From Tsukamurella sp. PLM1 (GTDB lineage: Bacteria > Actinomycetota > Actinomycetes > Mycobacteriales > Mycobacteriaceae), in assembly GCF_023168325.1 (NCBI RefSeq), contig NZ_AP025688.1, positions 2,790,001-2,854,000 on the forward strand: a DNA stretch of 64,000 nt. The letters are read 5' to 3'. Below the pieces are notes generated by a model. The model was not told the DNA's origin. It did no database searches and saw only the letters and a list, made by a program, of their open reading frames with translations. Position numbers and translations under genes: made by a program. This document shows, piece after piece, positions 39,465 through 48,745 of the stretch (position 1 is its first letter; each line of letters starts with the position of its first letter).

Positions 39465-40219
39465 TCCTCGGGCTTACCCTGCGGCAGACCGGACTCGTTC
39501 GTCCGCACCAGGATCGCGCCGCACTCGTCGCAGTGCACCACCTCGTCGGCGGGCTTGCGGGCGACCGCATCGAGGAAGCCCCGGTCCAGCTCGAGGCGGC
39601 AGGCGCCGCACCGTCGGGCCTGGAGGAGCCCCGCGCCGGCACCGGAGGCGGCCCGGCGCCGTTCGTACTCCGCGTACAGGGCCTCCGGGAGACCGCCCAC
39701 CAGGCCGTCGCGGGTGGCGGCGGTGCGCGTGCGCGCCACGTCGATGTCCTTGAGCGCCTCCTCGCGGCGGCGCGCCACGGCGGCGATCTCGTCCGCGGTG
39801 GCGTTGACGGTGGCCTCGGCGCGCTGCTGGTCGAGCTCGACGGCCTCGCGCCTCTCCATGAGCTCGAGCTCCTCGTCCTCCAACACGGACTGGCGGCGCT
39901 CCAGGCCGCGCAGCTCGTGCTCGAGTTCGGTGAGCTGCTTGGCCGCGACCCGCCCGGACGCCATCAGCTCGCGATCCTTCTGCTCGCGCAGGCGGGTCTG
40001 CTCGACCTCCTTCTCGAGCTTCGCGATGTCGCGGTCCAGGTCCTCGACCAGGATGGACACGCGCACCGACTCGTCGCGCTCGGTGGTCGCGCGCTTCTCG
40101 AGCTCGGCGATCTCGGCGTCCTCCGGCAGGTGCGTTGCGCGGTGGGCCAGGCGGGAGATCTCCGCGTCCACCTCGGCGAGGTCCAGCAGGGAGCGTTGGG
40201 CGGCCGGATCAGCGTTCAT
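39461..40219 (-). CDS. zinc-ribbon coiled-coil protein (C4-type, DUF164 family)
   Basis: Orthologue of Rv2229c, 252 residues. ATG 40219 is chosen because homologues start with an N-terminal helix like AAQRSLLDLAEVDAEISRL. Residues about 35-165 form a long charged coiled coil, and the C-terminus has the zinc ribbon CGAC...CDEC. The protein probably works with the adjacent Nif3-like protein, but no function is known. The frame is open upstream into Nif3 only because that gene lost its stop through an indel; they should be separate proteins. The stop overlaps the phosphatase start. Confidence 0.88.
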   Translation of the reverse strand: MNADPAAQRSLLDLAEVDAEISRLAHRATHLPEDAEIAELEKRATTERDESVRVSILVEDLDRDIAKLEKEVEQTRLREQKDRELMASGRVAAKQLTELEHELRGLERRQSVLEDEELELMERREAVELDQQRAEATVNATADEIAAVARRREEALKDIDVARTRTAATRDGLVGGLPEALYAEYERRRAASGAGAGLLQARRCGACRLELDRGFLDAVARKPADEVVHCDECGAILVRTNESGLPQGKPEE

Positions 40220-40229
40220 CTGCGCCACT

Positions 40230-41340
40230 CTACGCATCCGCCGGGGCGCGGCGCACACCGTGAACGGATCGGTCGGGGCGGCGTGGACTTCGACGTCGAG
40301 GAACGGCCACAGCAGCTCGGCCACCGCGGCGCACCACGGGAACTCGGTCGCCCAGTGCCCCGCGTCGACGACGGCGGGGCCGCCGGCGCGCAGGTGTTCG
40401 TCGACGGGGTGGTGCCGCAGGTCGCCGGTGACGTAGGCGTCCACACCCAGCCGGGAAACGGTGCCCAGCAGCGAATCCCCGGCGCCCCCGCACACGGCGA
40501 CGGTGCCGATGCCCGCCTCCGGATCCCCGGCGGCGCGCACCGGCGCGCCGAGCGCGGCGGCGACGCGGGCCGTGAACTCCGTGAGCGTCAGCGGTTGCGG
40601 CAGCGTGCCCACGCGCCCCAGCCCCCATTCCCGATCGCCGCCGGCCAGCTCGACGACGTCGTACGCGGGCTCCTCGTACGGATGGGAGTCCTTGAGCGCC
40701 TGCAGGACCTGATCGCGAACGCGCCGGTCGGCGACGAGCTCGACCCGGGTCTCGGTGAGCCGCGTGAGCTCGCGCGCCGTGCCGATCGTCGGGTTGGCGT
40801 CGTCGCCGGGCCGGAACTGGCCGGCACCGTCGACCCGCCAGGCGCACTCGGAGTACTCCCCCACCTCGCCCGCGCCCACATCGAACATGGCGGTCAGGAC
40901 CTCGTCGGCCTGGGCCGGCGGAACCATCACGCCCCACCGGTCCAGCGCCTCCGCGCCCAAATACTCGACGGGCCCGGTCACCTCGAGCCCGAGCGCCGCG
41001 GCGAGTGCGTCGTTCACGCCGCCGCGGGCGCGGTCGGCGTTGGTGTGGGCGGTGAACAGGGCGCAGCCGCCGCGGATCAGGCGGTGGACCAGGCGCCCTT
41101 CGGCGTGCTGGCGGCTACCGTGTCCACGCCGCGCAGTAGCAGCGGATGGTGCGCGATCACGAGCTGCGCGCCGCGCGCGAGCGCCTCCTCGACCACCGCC
41201 TCGGTGACGTCCACGCACACCAGCACCCGGTCCACGTCGTCCTGCGGATCCCCGCAGACCAGCCCGACGCTGTCCCATCCCTCCGCGAGCCGCGGCGGGT
41301 ACGCCGCATCGAGCATGTCGATCACGTCTGCGAGCCTCAT
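40230..41340 (-). pseudogene. Nif3-like dinuclear metal centre protein, two frameshifts
   Basis: Toroidal hexameric Nif3/GTP cyclohydrolase-I-type-2-like protein, orthologue of Rv2230c, about 370 residues. ATG 41340 starts [26 protein letters not shown]; metal ligands are in [13 protein letters not shown] and FTAHTNADRARGGVN, and the C-terminal half in GDLRHHPVDEH and DAGHWATE. The frame changes near 41096 (one C missing after AAGGG; restores [10 protein letters not shown]) and near 40246 (one C missing from CCCC; restores APPADA then TAG at 40230-40232). Function remains unclear for the family. Confidence 0.88.
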
Positions 41341-41403
41341 GACTGCCAGCGTAGGCGGGCAGCACCGCAATCGCGGTTCGCCGCGGTCGGGCAAGATGGA
41401 GGC

Positions 41404-41874
41404 GTGAAAACCCCGCTGCATGTCACCTTCGTGTGCACCGGCAACATCTGCCGGTCGCCGATCGCCCGGATCGTCTACGAGCGCGCGGTGGCCGACGCCG
41501 GGCTCGCGGACCGGGTGCGCGTCACCAGCGCGGGTACCGGCGGCTGGCACGAGGGCGACCCCGCGGACCGGCGCGCCCGGGAGGTGCTGGCGGAGGCCGG
41601 CTACCCCACCGAGCACGCGGCGGCGGAGGTCACCGCCGATCACCTCGGCGCCGACCTCGTGGTGGCGCTCCATCGTTCCCACGTGGCACCGCTGCGCGCC
41701 CTCGGGGTTCCGGAGGACCGGCTGCGACTGCTGCGCACCTTCGACCCCGATGCTTCGCACGAGAGCGTGCCCGACCCGTACTACGGCGACGTCGACGAGT
41801 TCCGCGCGACGCTCACCCAGGTGGAGGACGCGATGCCCGGCCTGATCGACTGGACGCGTGAGCGCCTTGCCTAA
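41404..41874 (+). CDS. ptpA: low-molecular-weight protein tyrosine phosphatase PtpA
   Basis: Removes phosphate from tyrosine; orthologue of M. tuberculosis PtpA (Rv2234), which is secreted into macrophages there. 156 residues. GTG start at 41404 with GGAGG upstream. Catalytic loop CTGNICRS near residue 11 and the general acid in VPDPYYGD are both present. SURF1 begins 17 bases before its stop, so the two are co-translated. Whether this organism secretes it is unknown. Confidence 0.93.
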   Translation: MKTPLHVTFVCTGNICRSPIARIVYERAVADAGLADRVRVTSAGTGGWHEGDPADRRAREVLAEAGYPTEHAAAEVTADHLGADLVVALHRSHVAPLRALGVPEDRLRLLRTFDPDASHESVPDPYYGDVDEFRATLTQVEDAMPGLIDWTRERLA

Positions 41875-42736
41875 CTGGGTCAGGGTCGTCCTCCAACCGC
41901 GGTGGATCGCGCTGGCGGTGGCGGCGCTCGCGTTCACCGCGCTGTGCTGGTCGGTGCTCGCGCCGTGGCAGTTGGGCAAGAACACTTCGACGAGCCACCG
42001 CAACCAGCAGATCAGCGACTCCGTGAACGCCGCGCCGGTGCCGGCCGCGCAGCTCCTGGGCGGGCGCGCGGACGTGCCGAAGGACGCCGAGTGGCGCCGG
42101 GTTGTCCTCACCGGCACCTACCTCGGCGACAAGCAGACACTCGCCCGGCTGCGGAACCAGGACGGCAACCCCGCGTACGAGGTGCTCGTCCCGTTCGCCG
42201 CCGACGACGGCGCGACCTATCTCGTGGACCGCGGCTTCGTCCGCACCCCCACCGGCGGCGTGGTGCCGGAGTTCGCACCGCCACCGTCGGAGCCGGTCAC
42301 GATCCAGGCCCGCATCCGCGCCCCCGAGAAGACCGACCCGAGCCGCGGGCCGCGCACCGAGAGCGGATACCTGCAGGTGTACGCGATCGACCCGGCCGCG
42401 ATCGGGCCGGCGCTGGGCATCGCGTTCGCGCCGGGATACCTCAACCTGGCGGAGGACCAGCCCGGCGGACTCGGCGCCGTGCCGCTGCCGATGCTGGACG
42501 CGGGCCCGTACCTCTCGTACGGGCTGCAGTGGCTGGCGTTCGGGATCATGGCGCCGCTCGCGATCGGGTACTTCGTGTGGTCGGAGGTGCGCCGGCGTCG
42601 CGAGGACAAGGCGGTGTACGAGGCGGGCACCGCAGCCGACGCCGGTCCGGACCCGGCGGACGACGCGCCCGAGATCACCCCCGAGGCCGCGCGCGCCGCC
42701 AGGCTCGCCGACCGGTACGGACGCAAAGGGCAGTAG
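41858..42736 (+). CDS. SURF1 family protein
   Basis: Membrane assembly factor for haem-copper cytochrome oxidase, orthologue of Rv2235, 292 residues. GTG start inside ptpA at 41858. An N-terminal helix ([20 protein letters not shown]), a periplasmic domain with [11 protein letters not shown] and [20 protein letters not shown], and a C-terminal helix ([20 protein letters not shown]) give the classic two-helix topology. A charged tail follows. Its end overlaps the convergent cobD by 62 bases. Confidence 0.92.
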   Translation: MSALPNWVRVVLQPRWIALAVAALAFTALCWSVLAPWQLGKNTSTSHRNQQISDSVNAAPVPAAQLLGGRADVPKDAEWRRVVLTGTYLGDKQTLARLRNQDGNPAYEVLVPFAADDGATYLVDRGFVRTPTGGVVPEFAPPPSEPVTIQARIRAPEKTDPSRGPRTESGYLQVYAIDPAAIGPALGIAFAPGYLNLAEDQPGGLGAVPLPMLDAGPYLSYGLQWLAFGIMAPLAIGYFVWSEVRRRREDKAVYEAGTAADAGPDPADDAPEITPEAARAARLADRYGRKGQ

Positions 42737-43606
42737 CCGCCAGGGCTCCCAGCTCGACCGCGAGCGACAGGCGCGCGGCGCGGGCCAGATCGCGGGGCTC
42801 GGGTGCCCGGCCGTCGCCGAGGGTGGGCCGCAGTTCCACGCCGTGCGCGTACTGCGTGCGCCCGCCCAACTGCAGGCCCAGTGCGCCCGCGGCCGTCGCC
42901 TCCGCCACGCCCGCGTTGGGGCTCGGGTGCTTGCGCGCATCGTTCCGCCAGGCCCGCAGGGCGTCCGACGGTGCCCCACCCACCGTCGGGGCGAGGGCGA
43001 CGGTGACGGCGCCGGCGAGCCGGGCGGGCACGTAGTTGAGCACGTCGTCCAGGCGTGCGGCGGCCCACCCGAACTCGGTGTAGCGGTCGTTTCGGTAGCC
43101 GACCATCGCATCGAGCGTGTTCGCCGCGCGGTACGCGAGCAGGCCCGGCAGGCCCGCGACGGCGCCCCAGAAGAGCGGGGCCACCGCCGCGTCGGAGGTG
43201 TTCTCGGCGACCGACTCCGTGGCGGCGCGGGCGAGGCCGGCGCATTCGAGGACCGACGGGTCGCGCCCGCACAGGCTCGGGAGCAGGGTCCGCGCGGCCG
43301 TGACGTCGCCGCGCTCGAGGTCCGCGCCCAGCGTGGCCCCGACCGTTCGCAGGCCCGCTCCCCGACGACCGCCCACGTGCCGACGGCGGTGGCGCCCGGG
43401 ACGTTCCGGCCCGCGTAGCCGAGCGCGGCCGCGCCGCCGACGAGGATCGCCGTGTACGCGGCGCCGCGGAGTTTCGACGGTGCGTACATCCGCCGCTCGA
43501 GCACCGCCGCGGCGGTGCCGAACCCGGCCACGGGGTGGTAGCTGCGCGGGTCGCCGAACGCCTCGTCGGCGAGGACGCCGAGCGCCAGTTCGGTGGTCCG
43601 GTTCAC
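42675..43606 (-). pseudogene. cobD: adenosylcobinamide-phosphate synthase CobD, frameshifted
   Basis: Membrane enzyme of the CobD/CbiB family that attaches aminopropanol (phosphate) to cobyric acid in vitamin B12 synthesis; orthologue of Rv2236c. GTG 43606 gives VLADEAFGDPRSYHPVAGFG, the standard N-terminus. The body in the second frame shows ATESVAENTSDAAVAPLFW, DAMVGYRNDRYTEFGWAAAR and PNAGVAEATAAGAL. One G missing from GGGG at about 43369 separates the frames; adding it gives WAVVGGAGLRTVG. About 310 residues after correction. No other cob genes are nearby. Confidence 0.88.
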
Positions 43607-43671
43607 GGACGTCGACGCTACCCGGTCACGGCAGCGCACCGTTCGGCGTGCGCCGCCCGGCGGCGCGGGCG

Positions 43672-44287
43672 TCACCGCCAGACGAAGCCGTCGGGGTCGG
43701 TGAGCGCGCCCAGGGCACCGTCGATCTGCAGGCGGTGCGAGCCGCTCCTCCACCGCCACGCCGGCGTCCTTGGCCGCGAACTTCCGCCCGTACAGGGCGA
43801 GTTTCACCGCGCCGGGCGCGGCGTCGAACTCGACGTACTTGCGGCCGAAGCTCTTCGCCACCGACATCCCGTGCTCGACGTAGAAGGCCTTGGTGACGGA
43901 GATGTCGTCGACGCCGAGGAGCAGCACCATGTCGCCGACCGTCCGCAGCGGCGCACCGGTGTTCTTCTTCGACGACGAGGCGATCTTCCAGAGCGTGCCG
44001 TCGGGCGCGCGGAAGACGGCGCCGTAGCCCCAGAAGGACTTCCGCGCGGGCTTGATCTCCGTCGCACCCGCCGCAAGGGCGGGCGCGACGAAGGAGTCGA
44101 CGACGGCCGGCTCGGCCACGACCAGCGAGACCACGAACCCGCGGAAGCCGGTGGACGGCTCGGTGGCAGCCGTGAAGCTCAGGCCGTGGTCGGGGCCGAA
44201 GGCCGTGTCGTAGAACGCCTGGGCGGCGGCCTGGTCGGCCACCTCGAGGGTGAGGGAACGGATCGGTGTCTGCAGGGAGGTTGTCAT
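43672..44287 (-). CDS. VOC family protein (glyoxalase-like, 3' end frameshifted)
   Basis: Vicinal-oxygen-chelate fold protein with two beta-alpha-beta-beta-beta modules, about 205 residues, ATG 44287. Module 1 (residues 10-105) includes LTLEVADQAAAQAFYDTAF and FWGYGAVFRAPDGTLWKIA; module 2 starts DMVLLLGVDDISVTKAFYVEHG. The last 20 residues are in another frame: adding two bases (a CG unit) near 43741 gives HRLQIDGALGALTDPDGFVW and a stop at 43672. Metal ligands are not obvious, so it may be a binding protein rather than an enzyme. Function unknown. Confidence 0.82.
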
Positions 44288-44368
44288 GTCGATAACGCTA
44301 TGACCTGCAGATTCCGACCGCTTCTCGATTCCTGACCGATCCGGCCCGCCCGTCACTTCCGGTACCCG

Positions 44369-44593
44369 TCAGCTCCGGTACCGGAAGATGATGCGCCCCC
44401 GGGTGAGGTCGTACGGGCTGATCTCCACGAGCACCCGGTCGAGCGGGACGATCTTGATGTAGTTCTTCCGGATCCTCCCGCTGATGTGCGCGAGCACGAC
44501 GTGCCCGTTATCCAGTTCGACGCGGAACGTCGCGTTCCGCAGTCCTTCGACGACGGTGCCGGCGGCCTCGATGCCGCGCGATGTCTTGGTCAT
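44369..44593 (-). CDS. infA: translation initiation factor IF-1
   Basis: Single S1-like OB-fold domain protein, 74 residues, with the family signature [20 protein letters not shown] and [14 protein letters not shown]. It differs from the usual actinobacterial IF-1 (AKKDGAIEVEGRVVE at the start) and sits away from the ribosomal protein genes, so it is probably a second, paralogous copy. ATG 44593 overlaps the stop of the preceding GNAT-like gene. Its job relative to the main IF-1 is unknown. Confidence 0.88.
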   Translation of the reverse strand: MTKTSRGIEAAGTVVEGLRNATFRVELDNGHVVLAHISGRIRKNYIKIVPLDRVLVEISPYDLTRGRIIFRYRS

Positions 44594-45054
44594 GCGAGCC
44601 CCCGCACCAGCTCGACGTTCGTCTCGACCGGCCGTCCACCGGCCTGCTCGAGGACGGCGACGGCAGCACCGTCGGCGGGATCGGCGTGTGCCGCGAGGAA
44701 CGGCGCGATTCCGGGCTTGGACCGGACCCGCCAGGCGCCCGGCGGCGTGACGGCGGGCGGCGGGTCGAGCGGGATGCAGTACAGCGTCTCCCGACGGTGC
44801 TCGACGAAGCCGTGACGGCGCCAGGCCGCGAGGAGTTCGTCGTCACCGTCCGCCACCAGCGTGTGCAGCGGCGGCGGCAGCTCCGCGAGGAGCGCAGCGG
44901 CGATCAGATCGAATGCCGGTGCGCTCCACGCGTCGACGCTGATGAATCCGCGCCGGCGCGCCGGACCGCCGCGGCCGATGATGCGGTTCTCGGCGTCGAC
45001 GGCCAGCCAGTCGCCGTCGTCCGCCCGCCGCAGAGTGAGAGGGGAATCGTTCAT
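44590..45054 (-). CDS. hypothetical protein, GNAT-like
   Basis: 154-residue protein, ATG 45054. The order of a beta strand ([14 protein letters not shown]), helix ([13 protein letters not shown]) and the segment [20 protein letters not shown] recalls the GNAT acetyltransferase fold, where GF followed by a basic residue marks the last helix, but the acetyl-CoA P-loop (R/Q-x-x-G-x-G/A) is not convincing. Treat the acetyltransferase idea as tentative. The stop overlaps the infA start, so they form one operon. Confidence 0.6.
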   Translation of the reverse strand: MNDSPLTLRRADDGDWLAVDAENRIIGRGGPARRRGFISVDAWSAPAFDLIAAALLAELPPPLHTLVADGDDELLAAWRRHGFVEHRRETLYCIPLDPPPAVTPPGAWRVRSKPGIAPFLAAHADPADGAAVAVLEQAGGRPVETNVELVRGLA

Positions 45055-45140
45055 GGTGATGCCTTCCAGGAATGCCTGCGTGCGGCGCTCCTGGTGGTGA
45101 CACCTAGGTCGACCGTGAGAACGGAGGGAGCACCCACATG

Positions 45141-45155
45141 CGTGAAACGTTCACG
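45141..45155. promoter_or_regulatory. inverted repeat upstream of the FAD oxidoreductase
   Basis: cgtgaa, three bases, ttcacg form a short perfect inverted repeat between the divergent GNAT-like gene and the oxidoreductase gene. It could be an operator for either. No regulator is encoded next to it, and the repeat is short enough to occur by chance. Confidence 0.3.
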
Positions 45156-45276
45156 GGTCTCACCTCCTTCGGCCGGTCACGGTTACCCGCAGCGTATCCC
45201 CGGCACAGGCACACCGCATCTGCTTTTCCAGGAGCGGGCTCACCAGCGCACGTACGGTGGTCGAAGGAGGTGCGGC

Positions 45277-46692
45277 ATGGACGAATTCGACGTGGTGGTG
45301 ATCGGCGGCGGGCCGGTCGGCGAGAACGTTGCCGACCGAGCGGTGCGGGGCGGCCTCACCGCAGCGCTCGTGGAGAGCGAGAAGTTCGGCGGCGAGTGTT
45401 CCTACTGGGCGTGCATGCCCTCGAAAGCACTGCTCCGGCCGGGGCAGGCGCTGCGCGAGGCCCAGCACGTCCGCGGCGCGCTCACCGGCGCGACCGCGCT
45501 CGATCCGTCGGAGGTCTTCGCCCGACGGGACGCCGTGGTCCGGAACTGGGACGACGAGGGCCAGGTGCGGTGGGCGAACACCGCCGGGATCACCACGATC
45601 CGCGGCCACGGCCGGCTCGCGGGGCCGCGCCGCGTCACCGTCACCGTCACCGGGCCCGACGGTGCCGAGACCGCCCTGACCGCACGGCACGCCGTTGTGG
45701 TCGCGACGGGAACCGACGCCGCCGTCCCCGACATCCCGGGCCTGCGGGCGGCGGCGCCGTGGACGAGCCGGGAGGCCACCAGTGCGAAGGCCGCGCCGGG
45801 TCGGCTCGCGGTGATCGGCGGCGGCGTGGTCGCCGCCGAAATGGCCACGGCCTACGCGGGTCTCGGCTCCCGGGTCACGCTGATCGCGCGGAGCGGCCTG
45901 CTCACGAACCTCGAGCCGTTCGCCGGCGAGGCGGTGGGCGAGGGCCTCCGCGCGCTCGGCGTCGACGTGGTGACCGGCGAGTCCCCGACGCGCGTGAGCC
46001 GCGCGGGCGGCGAGGTGACGATCGAGACCTCGGGCGGGCGCACCGTCGTGGCCGACGAGGTGCTGGCGGCCACCGGGCGGGCGCCGCGCACCGTCGACCT
46101 GGGACTGGAGTCGGTCGGGCTGGAGCCCGGGGCGTGGCTGGCCGTGGACGACACGCTGCGGGTCGAGGGCTACGACTGGCTGTACGCCGCCGGCGATGTG
46201 AATCATCGCGCGCTGCTGACCCACCAGGGCAAGTATCAGGCGCGGGCCGCGGGCGACGCCATCGTCGCCCGGGCGCGCGGGGCGGCCGTGGACGACGCCG
46301 CGTGGGGCGCGCACGTGGCGACGGCGGATCACGCGGCGGTGCCGCAGGTGATCTTCACCGAACCGGAGGTCGCGGCGATCGGCGTGACGGAGGCACAGGC
46401 GCGGAAGTCGGGCACGGACGTCGCGGTGGTCGACTACGACCTCGGCTGGGTGGCCGGCGCGAGCCTGTACGCCGACGGCTACTCGGGCCGGGCACGGATG
46501 GTGGTCGACGAGGGCCGCGGCGTCGTGATCGGTATGACGCTGGTGGGCCCCGCGGTCGCGGAGCTGCTGCACGCGGCGACGATCGCCGTGGTGGGCGAGG
46601 TGCCGATCGACCGGCTGTGGCACGCCGTGCCCGCCTACCCCACGATCAGCGAGGTGTGGCTCCGGCTCCTCGAGGCCTACCGGGACCGGTAG
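45277..46692 (+). CDS. NAD(P)/FAD-dependent oxidoreductase (disulfide reductase family)
   Basis: Flavoprotein of the pyridine-nucleotide disulfide reductase family, 471 residues. ATG 45277 with AAGGAGG upstream. FAD-binding VVVIGGGPVGENVA at the N-terminus, redox pair in GGECSYWACMPSKAL (Cys-x4-Cys), NAD(P) site LAVIGGGVVAAEMA and FAD motif WLYAAGDVNH are present. The C-terminal dimer region reads HAVPAYPTISEVW instead of HxxHPT, so it is not a standard lipoamide dehydrogenase despite the overall resemblance. It is more like the mercuric-reductase-like branch; the true substrate is unknown. Confidence 0.9.
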   Translation: MDEFDVVVIGGGPVGENVADRAVRGGLTAALVESEKFGGECSYWACMPSKALLRPGQALREAQHVRGALTGATALDPSEVFARRDAVVRNWDDEGQVRWANTAGITTIRGHGRLAGPRRVTVTVTGPDGAETALTARHAVVVATGTDAAVPDIPGLRAAAPWTSREATSAKAAPGRLAVIGGGVVAAEMATAYAGLGSRVTLIARSGLLTNLEPFAGEAVGEGLRALGVDVVTGESPTRVSRAGGEVTIETSGGRTVVADEVLAATGRAPRTVDLGLESVGLEPGAWLAVDDTLRVEGYDWLYAAGDVNHRALLTHQGKYQARAAGDAIVARARGAAVDDAAWGAHVATADHAAVPQVIFTEPEVAAIGVTEAQARKSGTDVAVVDYDLGWVAGASLYADGYSGRARMVVDEGRGVVIGMTLVGPAVAELLHAATIAVVGEVPIDRLWHAVPAYPTISEVWLRLLEAYRDR

Positions 46693-46715
46693 GCCAGCAC
46701 CCGCCGAGGACGAGG

Positions 46716-47246
46716 TCACCGCGGCAGCAGGAGCGGCAGGTCGGGGTGGGCCGCAGGCGGAAGCCAGTGCTGCGACTTGAGTGCAAGTGCATGCAGAGCA
46801 TCGCCATGTTTCTGTGCAAGCGAAGTGTTGTGCTGCATCACGTCGATCTCGTTCGCGAAGGTCAGTGCCACGAACGCGCGAGTCTCGGCATCAGTGAGCG
46901 TCAACGCTCGACCTGTGAAGCGGTCGTTCAGCACGAACGGATCGCAGCCCGGGAACTGCGGGTAGGACGTGGACCGATCGCACGCACCGTACTGGTAGAC
47001 GATGTTCTCGGCGTCCTCACCGATCACGACGCGCAGCTCGGCGCGGGCCGTGAACGGGATCAGCTGGTCGTCGAAACCCGCAGTGCCGTAAGCGGCATGA
47101 GTGAGCCCGGCGGTCTGCACCGCCTGGGGCAGTTGCCACGCGGCGAGCCTGTCCGCCACCCGCAGAAGATGGTCGCGCAACGTGCCGCCGGGGTGTGCCA
47201 CCCGCCCCGCACCGTGCGAATCCAGCCAATCAGTACCGGCATCCAT
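46716..47246 (-). CDS. DUF6817 domain-containing protein
   Basis: A 176-residue soluble protein, ATG 47246. The histidine-rich segment SHGAGRVAHPGGTLRDHLLRV, followed by AGLTHAAYGTAGF and VVIGEDAENIVYQYGACDR, matches the DUF6817 family, which looks like a degenerate HD-type metal hydrolase. Catalytic function is unproven. A similar layout with several His and Asp suggests metal binding. It lies in its own unit, 24 bases from the convergent oxidoreductase stop. Confidence 0.7.
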   Translation of the reverse strand: MDAGTDWLDSHGAGRVAHPGGTLRDHLLRVADRLAAWQLPQAVQTAGLTHAAYGTAGFDDQLIPFTARAELRVVIGEDAENIVYQYGACDRSTSYPQFPGCDPFVLNDRFTGRALTLTDAETRAFVALTFANEIDVMQHNTSLAQKHGDALHALALKSQHWLPPAAHPDLPLLLPR

Positions 47247-47511
47247 GCCGCCGAGTCTATGGTCGGGCCCGCGCTTCAGGATGTCGGGTTCTGGGGCAAC
47301 ACACGTGTGCCGGAGCACCTGTAGTGCTCGGTTCCCCGACATCGTGAACCGCGTCGCTCGCGCCCGATGCGTGTCGGAGACCCACCGCCGGGCGCACGAC
47401 TCGGAGACGTCGCGTAATCTGCATCGCCCTGGCGGAGAATCTGCCCGCCGACCAGCAACAACAGGTCTATACGCCTGGCGCATCAACCTGACGGAAAGGC
47501 ACCCGCGTGAG

Positions 47512-47585
47512 TGCGCACAGAGGGACTCGAACCCCCGACAACCGGTGTGTAAGACCGGGACTCTAACCAACTGAGCTATGTGCGC
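47512..47585 (-). tRNA. tRNA-Val (anticodon UAC)
   Basis: Cloverleaf on the minus strand: acceptor GCGCACA paired with TGTGCGC, D-arm TAGCTCAGTTGGTTAGA, anticodon stem CCGGT/ACCGG with loop CTTACAC (anticodon TAC, reading GUA), T-arm with GTTCGAGTC. The discriminator base is A and CCA is not encoded. Its 5' end overlaps the stop codon of the peroxiredoxin gene by 10 bases on the same strand, so the tRNA probably matures from that transcript. This is the only tRNA seen in the window. Confidence 0.95.
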
Positions 47586-48085
47586 TTGCCGGATGAGGCT
47601 AGCGCAGCCAGGGCGTGTTCCCAAAGCGACTGATCGCGTGGGACGCCGGGCTCGTTCATCTCGGAGAACCGGATCACGCCGTCACGGTCGATCACGAACG
47701 TCCCGCGGTTCGGGTAGCCGTTCTTGGCGTTGAGCACGCCGTACGCGCGCGCGACCTCGCCGTGCGGCCAGAAGTCCGACACGATCGGGAACAGGTATCC
47801 CTGCGAACCGGACCACACCTTGTGCGTGGGCGGCGGACCGACGGACACGGCGATGACGGCGGCATCGTCGTTCTCGAACAACGGAAGGGAATCGCGGATG
47901 CCCCCGAGCTCGCTCTCGCAGGTGCCGGTGAACGCCAGCGGAAAGAATACGAGCAGCACGTTCTTCCGCCCGCGATACGACTCCAAAGACACCGGCCGGT
48001 TGTTCTGATCGCGCAGGGTGAACGGCGGGGCGAGCGCCCCCACCTGCAGCGGACCGTCGGGGACGGCACCGTCGGGAAGGCTCAA
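47576..48085 (-). CDS. ahpE: peroxiredoxin AhpE
   Basis: One-cysteine peroxiredoxin that reduces peroxides and peroxynitrite, 169 residues, orthologue of Rv2238c. TTG start at 48085 overlaps the stop of the DUF3052 gene (ttga). The peroxidatic Cys lies in LAFTGTCESELGGIRD; FTLRDQNNRPVSLESYRG, VSVGPPPTHKVW and NRGTFVIDRDGVIRFSE are typical. The stop codon TAG lies within the tRNA-Val sequence. Pairing of ahpE with DUF3052 is conserved in the mycobacterial order. Confidence 0.92.
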   Translation of the reverse strand: MSLPDGAVPDGPLQVGALAPPFTLRDQNNRPVSLESYRGRKNVLLVFFPLAFTGTCESELGGIRDSLPLFENDDAAVIAVSVGPPPTHKVWSGSQGYLFPIVSDFWPHGEVARAYGVLNAKNGYPNRGTFVIDRDGVIRFSEMNEPGVPRDQSLWEHALAALASSGKRT

Positions 48086-48498
48086 CGCTTGCCCACGCGG
48101 CCGGACTTGGGCTGCACGAGGCGCGAGCCGATCCAGGACCCGAGGTTCGTCGACGAGGTCTGCGTGAGGCCGGCGGTCGGCGCCGCCTCGGCGATCTCGC
48201 TGGGCTGCACGTGACCCGGCTGCCCGGTCTTGGGGCTGAGGACCCACACGTACCCGTCGTCGGAGAGGGGCGTGATCACGTCCATGAGGGTGTCCACCAG
48301 ATCCCCGTCGTCGTCGCGCCACCACAGCACCACCACGTCCACGACCTCGTCGGTGTCCTCGTCGATCATCTCGCCACCGATGACCTCTTCGATCGCGAGG
48401 CGCAGTTCGTCATCGGTGTCTTCGTCCCAACCGATCTCCTGCACGATGTTTCCGGGCTGTAGACCCATCTTCTGGGCGTGGGACCCATTCGTGGACAC
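48082..48498 (-). CDS. DUF3052 domain-containing protein
   Basis: Acidic 138-residue protein, orthologue of Rv2239c. GTG 48498 with AGGAGG upstream. The N-terminus KMGLQPGNIVQEIGWDEDTDD and the segment VVVLWWRDDDGDLVDTLMD are the conserved family core; the tail (SEIAEAAPTAGLTQTS) is variable. Function unknown. It is translated together with ahpE. Confidence 0.9.
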   Translation of the reverse strand: MSTNGSHAQKMGLQPGNIVQEIGWDEDTDDELRLAIEEVIGGEMIDEDTDEVVDVVVLWWRDDDGDLVDTLMDVITPLSDDGYVWVLSPKTGQPGHVQPSEIAEAAPTAGLTQTSSTNLGSWIGSRLVQPKSGRVGKR

Positions 48499-48745
48499 CG
48501 GTGGGAGCCTCCTTCTGCGCGGACGCCGAGTTCACGGCGTACTGGTGGTCGATCGGTACCGAACTTACGGTACTTCCGCCCTACAGCAGACCCGGTACCG
48601 CGATCTCGCGCAAGTGCAGTAGCGAATTCCACCATGTGGAGTCCGACTGTCGAGTAGCTTTCCAATGCGGCAGGATGGGATCTGCGACACACCGCGCACC
48701 CCCGGCATCATCCAGTACCGCCTTCGCGACCCGTGAGGAGCACTT

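Noticed and set aside
39461..41365. Fusion of Nif3-like and zinc-ribbon proteins
   Set aside because: One missing C near 40246 hides the Nif3 stop (TAG 40230-40232); homologues are separate adjacent genes.
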